In this document: piece by piece, positions 11,849 to 22,976 of the stretch
Layout: the number at the start of each line of letters is the position of its first letter
How positions within the stretch are numbered: position 1 is the stretch's first letter
Assembly (NCBI RefSeq): GCF_000004825.1
Contig: NW_008805066.1
Location: forward strand, 558,001-622,000
Reading direction: 5' to 3'
From: Heterostelium album PN500
Taxonomy: Eukaryota; Evosea; Eumycetozoa; Acytosteliales; Acytosteliaceae
DNA length: 64,000 nt
Translations under genes and position numbers: made by a program
Notes under the pieces: model-generated
What the model saw: only the letters and a program-made list of their open reading frames with translations
What the model was told of the DNA's origin: nothing
Database searches by the model: none

Positions 11849-14204
11849 ATGGCTACCTCAAACTGTAGTTCAGTAGATAAGTTGATCTCATTGAAATTGG
11901 ATGCTGTTGGATCTGCACCATCATCATTGTCACTAAGCAGTGCAGCATCGTCATCAACATCGCAATCACCAAGATCACTCTCACCAATACAACAACAACA
12001 ACAGATCCCATCATCCCCGACCATGATGGTTGTCGAGCAAGCTCCACCAAGCTCACCACACCTTCACACCACCACCACTGTGAAATCGAACAACATCACC
12101 AATTCGCCGTCCCCAAAGAGACAGGCAAAGGATGTACTCTCAGCCCAAATCCTCATTGGCATGAAGAACTTGATTCCCTCGTTATCGTCGGCATCATCGT
12201 CCTCGACCTCGCCCAACTCACCACTGTCGGCACCCAACTCGCCCCTTCCGATCCAAGCTCCACTTTCGCCATCCAGCAGCAGCGACACTGAGAAGCCAAA
12301 CAGCAACACCGACCACCAACTTCCATTATCTCATAATAGCCCAAGCGCATCCAACAGTCCGATCCAGAACAACTGCACTTTCAAAGAGTGTCTTTTGTGT
12401 AAGCGTGGATCGCCATTCGTCAACAACCAATCACCCACCTGGGCTTGTATCATGCGAATCGTATTCTACTGCTTGCAGAACGAGATCACATCGAAACCTT
12501 TTCTCAATCTCAAGACTGACGTGTACGGCTTCATGACTGCACATTGGCATTTATTATGTCTAGACAAAAAGAGTATGCATTGATCACACATCTGATTCAT
12601 AATTGTTGTTTGATCGTGTCTTACGCGTGCAAGAGAGCTTGTATAATAATGGCACTTTCTAGTTAATTATATAATTGCTAAAAGAAAAAAACAAAAAGAC
12701 AAAACAAACAATATTATAATATTGTAATATTGTTTCTTTTTCTTTTCTTTTTTTTTTTATTTTATATAATAATAACAATGATGAAAAAGTCAATAAGTCT
12801 AACTATTCCAAATATCACTTGATTATTTACCAATTTTCTTTTCTCTCTCTCGCTCTCTCTTCTTCCTCTCTTTTTTGTTCTCATCAAATAAATATAGGAT
12901 CTGACAATTGGCATAAACAAATTCAAGACATGTTATCTCACTCCAAGAATCTATTCGAGAGTGGTATGGACACCTATAAGCAAAACGGATATTGGCGTAT
13001 GAAACAAATCACTGACCCATGGGAAGAAATCAAATCCAAAAAAGTAATCTCAAAGAGAAAGCGTTCTTATAGTGAGGCCGATAAAGACCACTCATCAAAG
13101 AACAACAATAACAATAGTAATAACAGTAACAATTCAAGTGTTGTTTCTTCACCTGCTCCTTCCGCCACCGCCACCGCCACCACCACCGCCAACGCCACTG
13201 TCACCGTCCCAATATCACCATTATCGTCCACCACTAGCTCCATCGACAAGAAGATTCATGAGAATTTCCACCAATTATCGTCTCAGTTGAATAAAAACAA
13301 AGAAACCAATACCAACAAGACAATTCCAACACCTCCAATCAATCTTGCATTGAATTCACAGGTAGCCGCTCCAATCTCTTCCTCCAAGTCCATCTCCACA
13401 CCAAGACTGAAGAAGAAGCAAAAGGTAGATCACTTGATCCCAGGCCTATCTACCCAACATGGTTCTACCAATAACACCAACAACAACAACGCCACCATCA
13501 TCCCAACCTTGGTTGTCAACCAAGCACCCATCCCAACATTGCCAATCATTTCAATGTTGGACGAAAGCTCGCTCAAGATCGATGACTCTGACGTCGAAGT
13601 CAACATTGAAGATGATGTCGAAGAGATCAAACACTATGATGACGATCAATCATCAATGAGTTTGCTTCTTCTCTCTTCAACTGCCGTCGAATCATCGTCC
13701 AAGTTGCTTCTCCCGATGGTGCGTGACCAACAACAGCCAACCACCAGATCGTCCTCCGTAGCCGAAACCTCTGCCAGTTTCACACTATCATCATCATCAT
13801 CGAATCTCGCCAACACTGGTGGTAATACATCTGCGCCAACCTCACCACCGACTGTTTCATCGCCATCATCACTTCTCTTGATAAAAGAAGAAGAAATTTC
13901 ACTGTTGAAACAACAACTTCAATTGATTTGCTCCAACCTCACCATCATCAATCAATCTGACGACCCAAGCACAGTTCAATCAATGATTGAAAAAGAAATC
14001 AAAAGAATTTCAAATATATGCAGTAACAATAATCACCACGATTTAGACAAATCATCATCCGCCATCACCTCCAACGCTTCCGCCACCTCTTTTAATAAAA
14101 GTCCAAAACCATCCGCTATCACCGCCAACGAAGCTCCAGAAGATGACTGTGTGCCAAATTTGGGACTTTCAAGTTTAATGGTAGCAGTAACTACCAATAT
14201 TTAA
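11849..14204 (+). CDS. Low-complexity protein with forkhead-like winged-helix core
   Basis: Two exons, 11849-12572 and 12898-14204, join in frame (AAA AAG A | GA TCT) to about 676 residues. The N-terminal 175 residues are Ser/Pro/Gln-rich. A conserved block follows: CLLCKRG, then SPTWACIMRIVFYCL, LKTDVYGFMTAHWHLL and, across the splice, NWHKQIQDMLSHSKNLFESG and NGYWRMK. Its order and spacing resemble a forkhead winged helix: helix 1 (YaxLIxxAI), helix 2 (IYxWI), recognition helix (WxxxIRHNLSxxxxF) and the wing strand GYW. After it comes a basic stretch (SKKVISKRKRS) that could be a nuclear localisation signal, then a long Ser/Thr/Asn-rich tail with an acidic patch near DVEVNIEDDVEE. I infer a nuclear DNA-binding regulator. 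The forkhead comparison is by eye; another winged-helix family is possible. Confidence 0.65.
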
Positions 14205-15312
14205 ATTAATCACCAATCAAACAAAAAAAAAATATAATAATAACAAAAAAAAATATAAATAATCAACAAAAAAAAAATTATAACAAAAACAAAAAAGTAA
14301 TAACAAAACAAAAACAAAACAAAAAAAAAAATAACTTAAATTTATAGAAATAATTTATATTTAAAAATATGATTATTTTTGAAATAAAAGAAAAAATGTA
14401 TAGTTTTTTAATAATAAAAAAAAAAGTCTCTTTTTTGTTTATTTGATCATTGAACAAAACTCAAATTTGCATTCGTCGGTGAAATTGAGATTTTTTTTTG
14501 AAAAAAACACAAAAATGAGTGATCTCAAACTTTGGTGATTATGAGCCAGCCTATCAATTTGTGGCTATTGGGTTTAACAATGAATGAATCATTTTTATTT
14601 TTCTCAATAGCTATTTTTGTTTTGCGAATTTTGTGTTGTTTCAATAGGAATGATTATAAGTATGTGCAAAGATTCTAAAATTTAATGACACAATTTTGTT
14701 GTTTTTTTTGGTAAAAATATTTGGATAAAACTGATTTCAGAGAGGGAAGATGTGCTTTTGATCAATAAACTTAACCTCATGATAAACAATGATTTATTCT
14801 TCTACAAAACCCAAACAAGTTATCAAAAAAGGTAATAATTTAAAAACAAATAATATCTTCTATGTTTATTTTATTGTTATTGAATAGTTAATAGTTAGTT
14901 TTATTTTTTTTGTTTAGATATTAAATCTATTAACATCTACAAACATGAATCTTGATTTGATTCAAAAAGTTACAAAAACATTTCACTCCCTCTTCATCAA
15001 ACAAATTACAATAACAATAGATCTAAAACAACTTCTCACTATTAAAAGAGTCAAGTTCACCCCTTTGCGATATTTTGGGTTGCACACTCAAGGTGGTGAA
15101 TAAACACCTCTTGATTTAACACTGCTTGAATCAAATTTATTTTATTTTTAAAAATTTATTTTTAAAATAGACATTGTATTGTTCCTCGATTTAGTTGTTG
15201 AAATACATCAATTTAAAATTGAATTACCTCATACTTTATTTTCATTTCAAATTGACTTCTTAATACTAATAAAAAATAAAATAATTAGTGAATCATTAAA
15301 GTCTTTAGAAAG
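14205..15312. other. Intergenic, start of the duplicated segment
   Basis: No gene seen. The first part is the A-rich 3' region of the winged-helix gene. From about 14740 the sequence has a diverged counterpart near 17229, including shared blocks around GAGGGAAGATGT, GGTAATAATTTAAAAACAAA, TTTGCGATATTT and CTCTTGATTTAAC. It therefore belongs to the duplicated unit and presumably holds the promoter of the first oxygenase gene. Confidence 0.6.
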
Positions 15313-16426
15313 ATGTTGTTATTTACCATTGCAATTCTTTCAATAGTTGGATTCTATTGCTATTCCAATTACACCAAGAGAATCGAAAAGTATGCCAGTT
15401 GGAAAAATAAATTGCAAACACTTGACCTGAAAAAGGATGGTGATGTTGATGAAATTATAAAATTCGTTGTTGGATATGATTTTCCATTTGAAATGTTTTT
15501 GTCTTTGGTAAGTTCAATTTCTATTTTATCAAGATTAAAAATAAAACTTACTAAAAATATCTTTACTAGAATTTTTGTTTCTATAGAACATTTTGCAGTC
15601 CAACCATTGCAGGAGTATATGCCAAAACTGGTGTTATTGCTAATACTACTGATAAGAGAGCATGTGACACTGATTTATTGATGCACATTTGGATGGAGTA
15701 AGTAAAATGATTTGAAAAATTGAAAATATAAGTAGATGGTATATGATATTAATAATTTTACATTTTACAATTAATTTTAGTTATGGACTTGACAGTACCG
15801 AAGGTAAAGCATCATATGAACAACTAAACAAGATCCATGGTCTTCACTCTGCCAAGACCAGAAATGTGGATTTCGTCTTTGTCTTGAGCTGTTTGGTTAT
15901 CGACGCTATCCAATTCACCAGAGACTATGGTTGGAGAAGTATTGAAGAGAAGGAGAAACAAGCAATCTGGGAGTTCTATCGTCGTGTCGGAGAGAGAATG
16001 GAGATAAAAGATCTTCCAAAGAGCTTGGATGATTGCTATCAGATGGTCGAAAAGTACACTGAAGACGAAAGATCAGCACGTATCACCGAAGATGGAGTCG
16101 CTTTGACTGAAGCCATCACCAAACTGGTCTGTCAATGGTATTATTTCATCCCACAACCAATCCTCCGTATGGCTGTCAGTGTCATTCTCTACCAAATGGG
16201 AGCAACCTTCCAAAGAAAGCTTGGACTCACCAAACCAACATTTGTTCAATCATTGTTTGTCAACACAATCTTGCAAATCCGTAGAGCACTTCTCAATGTC
16301 GTTCCACTCCGTACCGAACCATTCAAGCTTTCTGATTCAATTATGAAATCCGATTATGGTTGTCCAATTAGTAAAGATACTATTAAAAAAGTTGGACCAG
16401 TTGACGTATTAGCTAGAATACAATAA
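15313..16426 (+). CDS. MpaB-type (DUF2236) oxygenase-like membrane protein, copy A
   Basis: Three exons, 15313-15507, 15570-15697 and 15781-16426, join in frame to 322 residues. The N-terminus has a hydrophobic anchor (MLLFTIAILSIVGFYCY). Then come FPFEMFLSL, FYRTFCSPTIAGVYAKTG, LMHIWMDYG, LNKIHGLHSA, VLSCLVIDAIQF, YGWRSIEEKE and WEFYRRVGERM. This order matches the ER-bound oxygenase mpaB / rubber-oxygenase-like family, in which the histidine after LNxIH is part of the conserved core. Fungal MpaB cleaves a farnesyl side chain during mycophenolic acid synthesis; the substrate here is unknown. The single N-terminal anchor suggests ER-membrane attachment. The open frame that reads through the first intron to 15681 (HFAVQPLQ) is a shadow: the SPTIAG frame requires the acceptor at 15568-15569. 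Confidence 0.8.
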
Positions 16427-16651
16427 AATTATTTAAAGTTCTTAAAACAATAAGGATCCTTCAAGTTTATTCTTTAAAATCTTTTTTAAATATTTATTTT
16501 TATACAAAACTATGAATTCTATTTGCCTTTAAAGGCACTTTAAATGAAAGACATTTAAATTTTTATTACAGTTGTTTAAACCTTTTTTTTTTTTCAAATT
16601 TTTTGTCTGTTTTTTTTTCAGTCAATCATTTTAAAATGAATCGCTCATTAG

Positions 16652-16667
16652 CGACCGATATCGGTCG
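16652..16667. repeat. 16-bp GC-rich perfect palindrome
   Basis: CGACCGATATCGGTCG reads identically on both strands. It is strikingly GC-rich for its surroundings and sits just after copy A of the oxygenase gene, in the unduplicated spacer. It could be a protein-binding site or the remnant of an insertion end. Confidence 0.7.
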
Positions 16668-16789
16668 ATTACTTTTCTTTATACTCACAGAACACAAATA
16701 AATAATATAATATATAAAATGAGTGAAAAATAAAAGATCATTAGGATTAGTAGTTAATCTTAAGAAATCTAATAAGGTCATGAGGAAGA

Positions 16790-17175
16790 CTAAACAAAAG
16801 CAATAGCGGAGATAGGAATAGAACTAATAGATTAAAATCGTCCAAGAAGTTGTTTATGAAAGTCTTCAAGAAAGGTATAATCGAGGAGATGATTGACATT
16901 ACCATATACAGCGATTCTACGACAGATATATGACTTCCCAATGGGAGATATGAGCAGTTAGTTAGAGATGAGGCAATAGCGAGTGTTAAGATTCTCCACA
17001 TGTTCTACAGTAGAAGAGAGTCGAAATTGAAGATGGCATGCCATGAACACGCTATCCAAAATATATAAAGAAAGATCAAATGACAGAATGGGAGAAAGAT
17101 CCATTGTGGTTACAGCAAGAGTTGTCAAAGAAAAAGTGATTTTAGAAACTGAGAGATTAAGAGAAGCCAATGTGG
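16790..17175 (+). pseudogene. Possible decayed coding relic between the two oxygenase copies
   Basis: Plus-strand translation gives protein-like stretches in changing frames: one with KLFMKVFKKGIIEEMIDIT, a stop near 16930, then EQLVRDEAIASVKILHMF and KMACHEHAIQN, then in another frame MTEWEKDPLWLQQELSKKK. Composition is coding-like compared with nearby DNA, but stops and frame changes break it and no family is recognised. It could be the remains of a gene or mobile element inserted between the copies. Minus-strand frames over the same DNA are hydrophobic and less convincing. Confidence 0.35.
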
Positions 17176-17768
17176 TAGTAGTTGGGATGGAAAGTACTCT
17201 ATTTTTGTTTTTTTTAGAATTGATTTTTGAGAGGGAAGATGTTCTTTTGACTCTTCTAAATACCCCCAGCAAGTTAACAAAAAAAGGTAATAATTTAAAA
17301 ACAAATCAATAATATTCAATAATATCTAGTATGTTTATTTTATACTTTTAATAGCTAACTTTATCTTTATATTATTTTTTGTTTAAAGTAATCTACAAAC
17401 AGAATCTTCTTCAAAACAATTTGTTTACAATAAACCTAAAACAATCTCTCTAATAAAAGAGTCATGAGTTCACCCTTTGCGATATTTCTGGTTGGCATTA
17501 AAGGTGGTATGGAAAACATCTCTTGATTTAACTCTTTGAATCAAATTTTATTTTTTAACTAAAATTTTAAAAATAGACATTGTTTGATGAAAGTGAGTGA
17601 AACGTTGCTGAAATGCATCAATTTTAAATTATAATCCCTATTTATAATTGCATTTTTCTCACAAAGAAAGTATAAATTTGTATTTCCATTACTTTATTTT
17701 CATTTCAAATTGACTTCTTAAAACTAATAAAAAATAAAATAATTAGTGAATCATTAAAGTTATAGAAA

Positions 17769-18879
17769 ATGTTGTTTACCATTACCATTCTCTCAATATT
17801 TGTATTCTATTGCTATTCCAATTACACCAAGAGAATCGAAAAATATGCCAGTTGGAAAAATAAATTGCAAACATTTGACCCGAAAAAGGATGGTGATGTT
17901 GATGAAATTATAAAATTCGTTGTTGGATATGATTTTCCATTTGAAATGTTTTTGGTTTTGGTAAGTTCAATTTCTTTTTTATCAAGATTAAAATTAAGCA
18001 TACTCATATTTTCAAATCTAGAATTTTGTTTCCTATAGAACATTCTGCAGTCCAACCATTGCAGGAGTATATGCCAAAACTGGTGGTATTGTTAATGATA
18101 CTGATAAGAGAGCATGTGACACTGATTTATTGATGCACATTTGGATGGAGTAAGTAAAATGATTTGAAAAATTGAAAATATAAGTAGATGGTATTTGATA
18201 TTAATAATTTTACATTTTACAATTAATTTTAGTTATGGACTTGACAGTACCGTAAGGTAAAGCATCATATGAACAACTAAACAAGATTCATGGTCTTCAC
18301 TCTGCCAAGACCAGAAATGTGGATTTCGTCTTTGTAATAGCCTGTCTGGTTATCGACTCTATCCAATTCGCCAATGACTATGGTTGGAGAAGTATCGAAG
18401 AGAAGGAGAAGCAAGCAATCTGGGAGTTCTATCGTCGTGTCGGAGAGAGAATGGAGATAAAAGATCTTCCAAAGAACCTGGAGGACTGCTATAAGATCGT
18501 GGACAAGTACACTGAAGACGAAAGATCAGCACGTATCACCGAAGATGGAATCGCTTTGACTGAAGCCATCACCAAACTGGTCTGTCAATGGTATTATTTC
18601 ATCCCACAATCTATCATCCGAACTGCAGTAAGTGTCGTTATCTACCAAATGGGAGCAACCTTTCAAAGAAAGCTTGGACTCACCAAACCAACATTTGTTC
18701 AATCATTGTTTGTCAACACAATCTTGCAAATCCGTAGAGCACTTCTCAATGTCGTTCCACTCCGTACAGAACCATACAAGCTATCTGATATCATCATGAG
18801 ATCCGATTATGGTTGTCCAATTAGTAAAGATACTATTAAAAAAGTTGGACCAGTTGATGCATTAGCTAGAATACAATAA
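17769..18879 (+). pseudogene. MpaB-type oxygenase, copy B, frameshifted
   Basis: The second copy has the same three exons (17769-17960, 18022-18149, 18233-18879) and the same motifs, with substitutions such as FVSYRTFCSPT and SIIRTAVSVVIYQ. At 18253 it has one extra T relative to copy A (ACCGTAAGG against ACCGAAGG). The frame then ends almost at once at TAA 18258-18260, after about 115 residues and before the LNKIHG core. The remaining 200 codons stay open in the original frame with mostly conservative differences, so the lesion is young or is an assembly error. A start at the internal Met in 18319 would lack the anchor and core histidine. The insertion also creates a GTAAGG donor-like sequence, but no partner acceptor is obvious. 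Confidence 0.75.
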
Positions 18880-18913
18880 AATTAAATATACATTTTACAG
18901 CATATCCAAAATC

Positions 18914-18949
18914 AAATATCTCTTACAAAAATTTTTGTAAGAGATATTT
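18914..18949. terminator. 36-bp perfect palindrome after copy B
   Basis: Two 18-base arms (AAATATCTCTTACAAAAA and its complement) abut with no spacer, 35 bases downstream of the copy B stop codon. Copy A has no equivalent. In RNA it would form a strong hairpin at the 3' end. A role in 3'-end formation is only inferred; it could instead be a small inverted-repeat insertion. Confidence 0.55.
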
Positions 18950-19189
18950 TTTTTAATCTTAAATATAAAGAAACATTAATGTTGAACTGTTCCAAGTAAA
19001 ATTTGAAAAATTTAATAAATAAAAAATTTTGTCAAAAAATTTGGAAGTTCATTTAAGTTTTTAACTGAATTAAGAGATTACAGATAGATAGAATAATCAA
19101 TTGTTAATATCAATAATAACATCTATTAGATAGAACGATTATTTATTTATTAGATAGATATATAATACATTCGAAATAATAGATTAAAA

Positions 19190-22100
19190 ATGTATAATTT
19201 TGTATCGACTGTTCAGAAACCAACTGCAGTTTATCATTCTGTAACTGGTTGCTTTACATCTCCAAATGAAAGAAATTTAATTATAAGGTATATATCACAA
19301 TCACATATTGTTTTATTCTGTTATTATGTTCTTATTCTTATTTCAAATCTATTGCAGTAAAGGAACAAAGTTGGAGATATTTACATTGACTCCTGAAGGA
19401 TTATCACCAGTGCTAGATGTAAATATATACGGTAGAATATCTGACATGAGAATATTGACTGCAACCGTAAGTGTTTTTACATTTAATTAGTTAATAAATA
19501 GCTATAGAGATAGATATTAATATCTACTTATCAATATTATAATAGGGTGATAAACAAGATAGATTATTCATTTTGACAGAAAAGTATAAATATTGTATTT
19601 TGGCATTCAACAGTGAGAGTAGAGAGTTGGTTACTATTGCAACTGGCGATGCAGAGGGAACCATTGGAAGACCGGCAGAAGCTGGACAGATCGGTATTGT
19701 CGACCCTGAATGCAGAATGATCGGTATGCATTTGTACGAGGGTTTGTTTAGAGTGGTACCACTGGAACATGGACAACCGGTACGAGAGTCATTCAGTATG
19801 AGAATAGAACAGCTACAGATCGTCGATATGGTGTTTCTCAAACAATGCGCAAAGCCAACACTCGCCTTACTCTTTAAGGACACGCGTGACGCCCGACACA
19901 TCGTCACCTACTCGATCGACGTCGTCACCAAGGAACTCATTGAAGGCGCCTCACAAGACTCGGTCGAGGAGAACTCAACGATGCTGGTGCCACTCGACAA
20001 CGGTGCAATGTTGATCGTCGGTGAGATGGCGATCACCTACATGAACTTGAAGGGTAACAGTCAGCCCGTTACCATCTCCATCGACCACACACACATCGTT
20101 GCGTACGAGCAGATCGATCGCGATCGATTCCTGTTGGCCGACGACTGTGGAAGTTTGTATCTGTTGCACATCACACTGGATTCATCGAAACAGACTGCTC
20201 TCAATATGAAATGGGAGCCGCTTGGTGAAACTAGCATTGCGTCGTCGCTCTCCTACTTGGACAGCGGTGTCGTCTACGTCGGTAGTTCGTCGGGCGACAG
20301 TCAGCTGATTCGTCTAAACTCTCACATCGATCCTAACACTGGTTCCTACATCTCGGTGATCGACCAGTTCACCAATCTCGGACCGATAACCGACTTTTGT
20401 GTGGTCGACGTCGAGAAGCAAGGACAGGGACAGCTGGTAACCTGCTCTGGAACCTTCCAAGATGGATCGCTCCGAATCATTAGAAACGGTATTGGCATTG
20501 CCGAGCAGGCATCGATTGAACTCCCGGGAATTAGAGGTCTGTGGTCACTCTCCAACAACTCGAATCCATCCAGTCTGCATCGTCATCTCATTGTATCATT
20601 TATCAACTCGACGAAAGTACTAACTTTTTCGGGCGAGGAAATTGAAGAGACGGAAATCGCTGGATTCGACAGCAATGCAACTACACTCTACTGTGGAAAC
20701 ACAACAGAGAACAACCATTTCATTCAAATTGCAACCTCTGGTATCTACTTGGTAGATTCTTCGAGTTTGATGCGTTTAGATCAATATACTCCAGAGAAAG
20801 GATCAATCAATCTTGCCTCTTGCAATGGTAGTCAAATATTAATATCACAGGGTAGCAATTTAACTTATCTAGAGATCAGTGATTCTAAATTAATTATTAA
20901 AAAGTAAGTTGTTATTGTTAACAATTCTTCTCTGGAAATATAATTAACTAACAAAAAAAAAAAAACAAAGGGAAGCACAATTACAATATGAAATTTCATG
21001 TCTCGATATTTCATTGTTGGATGGATTCACTTCTTCACCGGTTTGTGCAGTTGGATTGTGGACTGATATTAGTGTTCGTATTTTGCAACTCCCAAATCTA
21101 AATGAAGTCTGCAAGGAGACGCTGGGTGGTGAAATTCTACCAAGATCAATCTTATTTATTACATTCGAGGGAACCAATTATCTACTGTGTTCACTTGGTG
21201 ACGGTCATCTTTTCAACTTTACATTCGATGTTGTCGAGAATTTACTACAAGAGAGAAAGAAACTATCATTAGGAACAACACCAATCCTTTTAAATAGGTA
21301 AATCTTATAATTATTTTAATAATTCTTCGAAAACTATTTATTAACAAACTTAAAATTTATATAATAATTCTAGTTTTAAATTAAAAAATAGTACAAATGT
21401 TTTTGCTTCATCGGATCGTCCAACTGTAATCTACAGTAATAATAAGAAACTGTTGTATAGTGCAATCAATATGAAGGTTGTATCTCACGTTTGTTCTTTC
21501 AATTCCGAGGCATTCCGCGATAGCATTGCCATTGCCACAGAGAGTTCATTGGTCATCGGTACAATCGACGAAATTCAAAAACTTCACATCAGAAATGTCC
21601 CACTTGGTGAGATGGCCAGAAGAATCACCTATGTCGAGGAATATCACAGTTATGCAGTCATTACAATCCAAAGAAACGATGGTAATAACAACAACAATGA
21701 CAATGACAACTTCAACAATAACAATAATAATGGTGTTCCACTTACCAACTATGTAAAATTGCTCAATGAACAGACATTTGAAACCACCTCCAAGTATGCT
21801 TTAAAGAGTTTCGAATTCGGATGGTCAATTGTCACCTGTAGATTCAAGAATGACGATGCCCTATATGTTGTAGTGGGTACTGCTTTCCACAATGAAGTGG
21901 AGAGTCAACAATCAAAGGGTAGAATTTTGGTGTTCAGAATCGAGGATAACCGTTTGATTTTGTTGGACGAGGTTGCGTTGCCAGCCTGTGTCTACTGCTT
22001 GTTGCCATTCAACGGCAGACTGTTGGCGGGTATCAATAAGCGTGTCCAGGCATTCAATTGGGGTGTCGATACCAATAAACTCACAAAAGCAGAGTCGTAC

Positions 22101-22857
22101 AGCGGACACACTCTCAGCCACTCGATGGTGAGTCGTGGTCACTTTGTCTTGGTTGCCGATCTCATGAAATCAATGACACTGCTCGTCGAAGACCAACAGG
22201 GAGCCATCAAAGAGTTGGCTAGAAATCCACTGCCAATCTGGTTGTCGAGAATCGAGATGATCGATGACGAAACCTTCATTGGTGGTGACAACTCTTACAA
22301 TCTGATTGTCGTGCAAAAGAATGCAGAGGCCAGCAGCGAAATCGACAATGAACTCTTGGACACCGTTGGACAGTTCCATCTCGGTGAGACAATCAACAAA
22401 TTCAAGCACGGTTCACTCGTTACCTCGCCAGACATGGATTCACCAAAGCTCCCGACCATTCTCTTTGGTACGGTGAGTGGTGCTATCGGTGTGATAGTAT
22501 CCATCTCCAAGGACGACTATGAATTCTTTGAGAAACTACAGAAAGGTTTGAATAGAGTTGTTCATGGTGTTGGTGGATTACCATTTGAAAAGTAAGTGTT
22601 TACAACAACAAAAAAAGAAATAATAATTTGAAATACAACAAGCTTTACTAACATAATAATTAATTATTCATAATAGTTGGAGATCATTTAGTACTGAACA
22701 TATGACTATCCCATCTAAAAACTTTATTGATGGAGATTTAATTGAAACCTTTTTAGATCTAAGACATGACAAGATGTTGGAGGCAATTAAAGATATGAAT
22801 ATTTCTATTGAAGATACCTATCGTCGAATTGAATCTTTGATGCATCATATTAGATAG
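19190..22857 (+). CDS. repE: DDB1, UV-damaged-DNA-binding protein 1 / CUL4 adaptor
   Basis: Six exons (19190-19287, 19358-19466, 19546-20903, 20971-21297, 21392-22591, 22677-22857) join in frame to about 1090 residues, close to the roughly 1140 of human DDB1. The start [20 protein letters not shown] and the block [18 protein letters not shown] are typical of DDB1 beta-propeller [33 protein letters not shown], and the C-terminal helical part with MLEAIKDM and [11 protein letters not shown] follow in the expected order. DDB1 folds into three beta-propellers. It links CUL4-ROC1 to WD-repeat substrate receptors and, with DDB2, recognises UV lesions. In D. discoideum the gene is called repE. One Asn run near 21690-21735 sits in a loop. 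The next gene downstream encodes a WDR53-type protein. Confidence 0.95.
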
Positions 22858-22976
22858 TAAATAAATTGGAAACTATTAAAATACTTTTGTTTTTTTTGTT
22901 TTTTATCATCACCATTTTTTTTTTTTTATTTTCTTTGAACGAACGAATAGTAGCCAATTTCATTCTTTATGAAAAG

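Larger units (their letters stand above)
14740..18882 (+). repeat. Tandem segmental duplication, two copies of about 1.65 kb
   Basis: Copy A spans about 14740-16429 and copy B about 17229-18882, in direct orientation. The coding parts are nearly identical, including intron positions and most intron sequence; the upstream parts are diverged but alignable. The 800 bp between the copies (about 16430-17228) has no counterpart. High coding identity with drifted flanks suggests a fairly recent duplication, or gene conversion of the coding parts. Confidence 0.85.

Noticed and set aside
11821-12350. Minus-strand frames opposite exon 1 of the winged-helix gene
   Set aside because: They are reverse readings of TCA/TCG serine codon runs.
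15570-15681. Extension of the first oxygenase exon through its intron (frame containing HFAVQPLQEYMPK)
   Set aside because: The conserved family sequence (YRTFCSPTIAG) lies in another frame reached only by splicing at 15507/15570.
22866-22976. Upstream in-frame ATG of the WDR53-like gene
   Set aside because: It would start 9 bases after the DDB1 stop and add an AT-driven hydrophobic leader not expected for a WD40 protein; 22977 is the better start.
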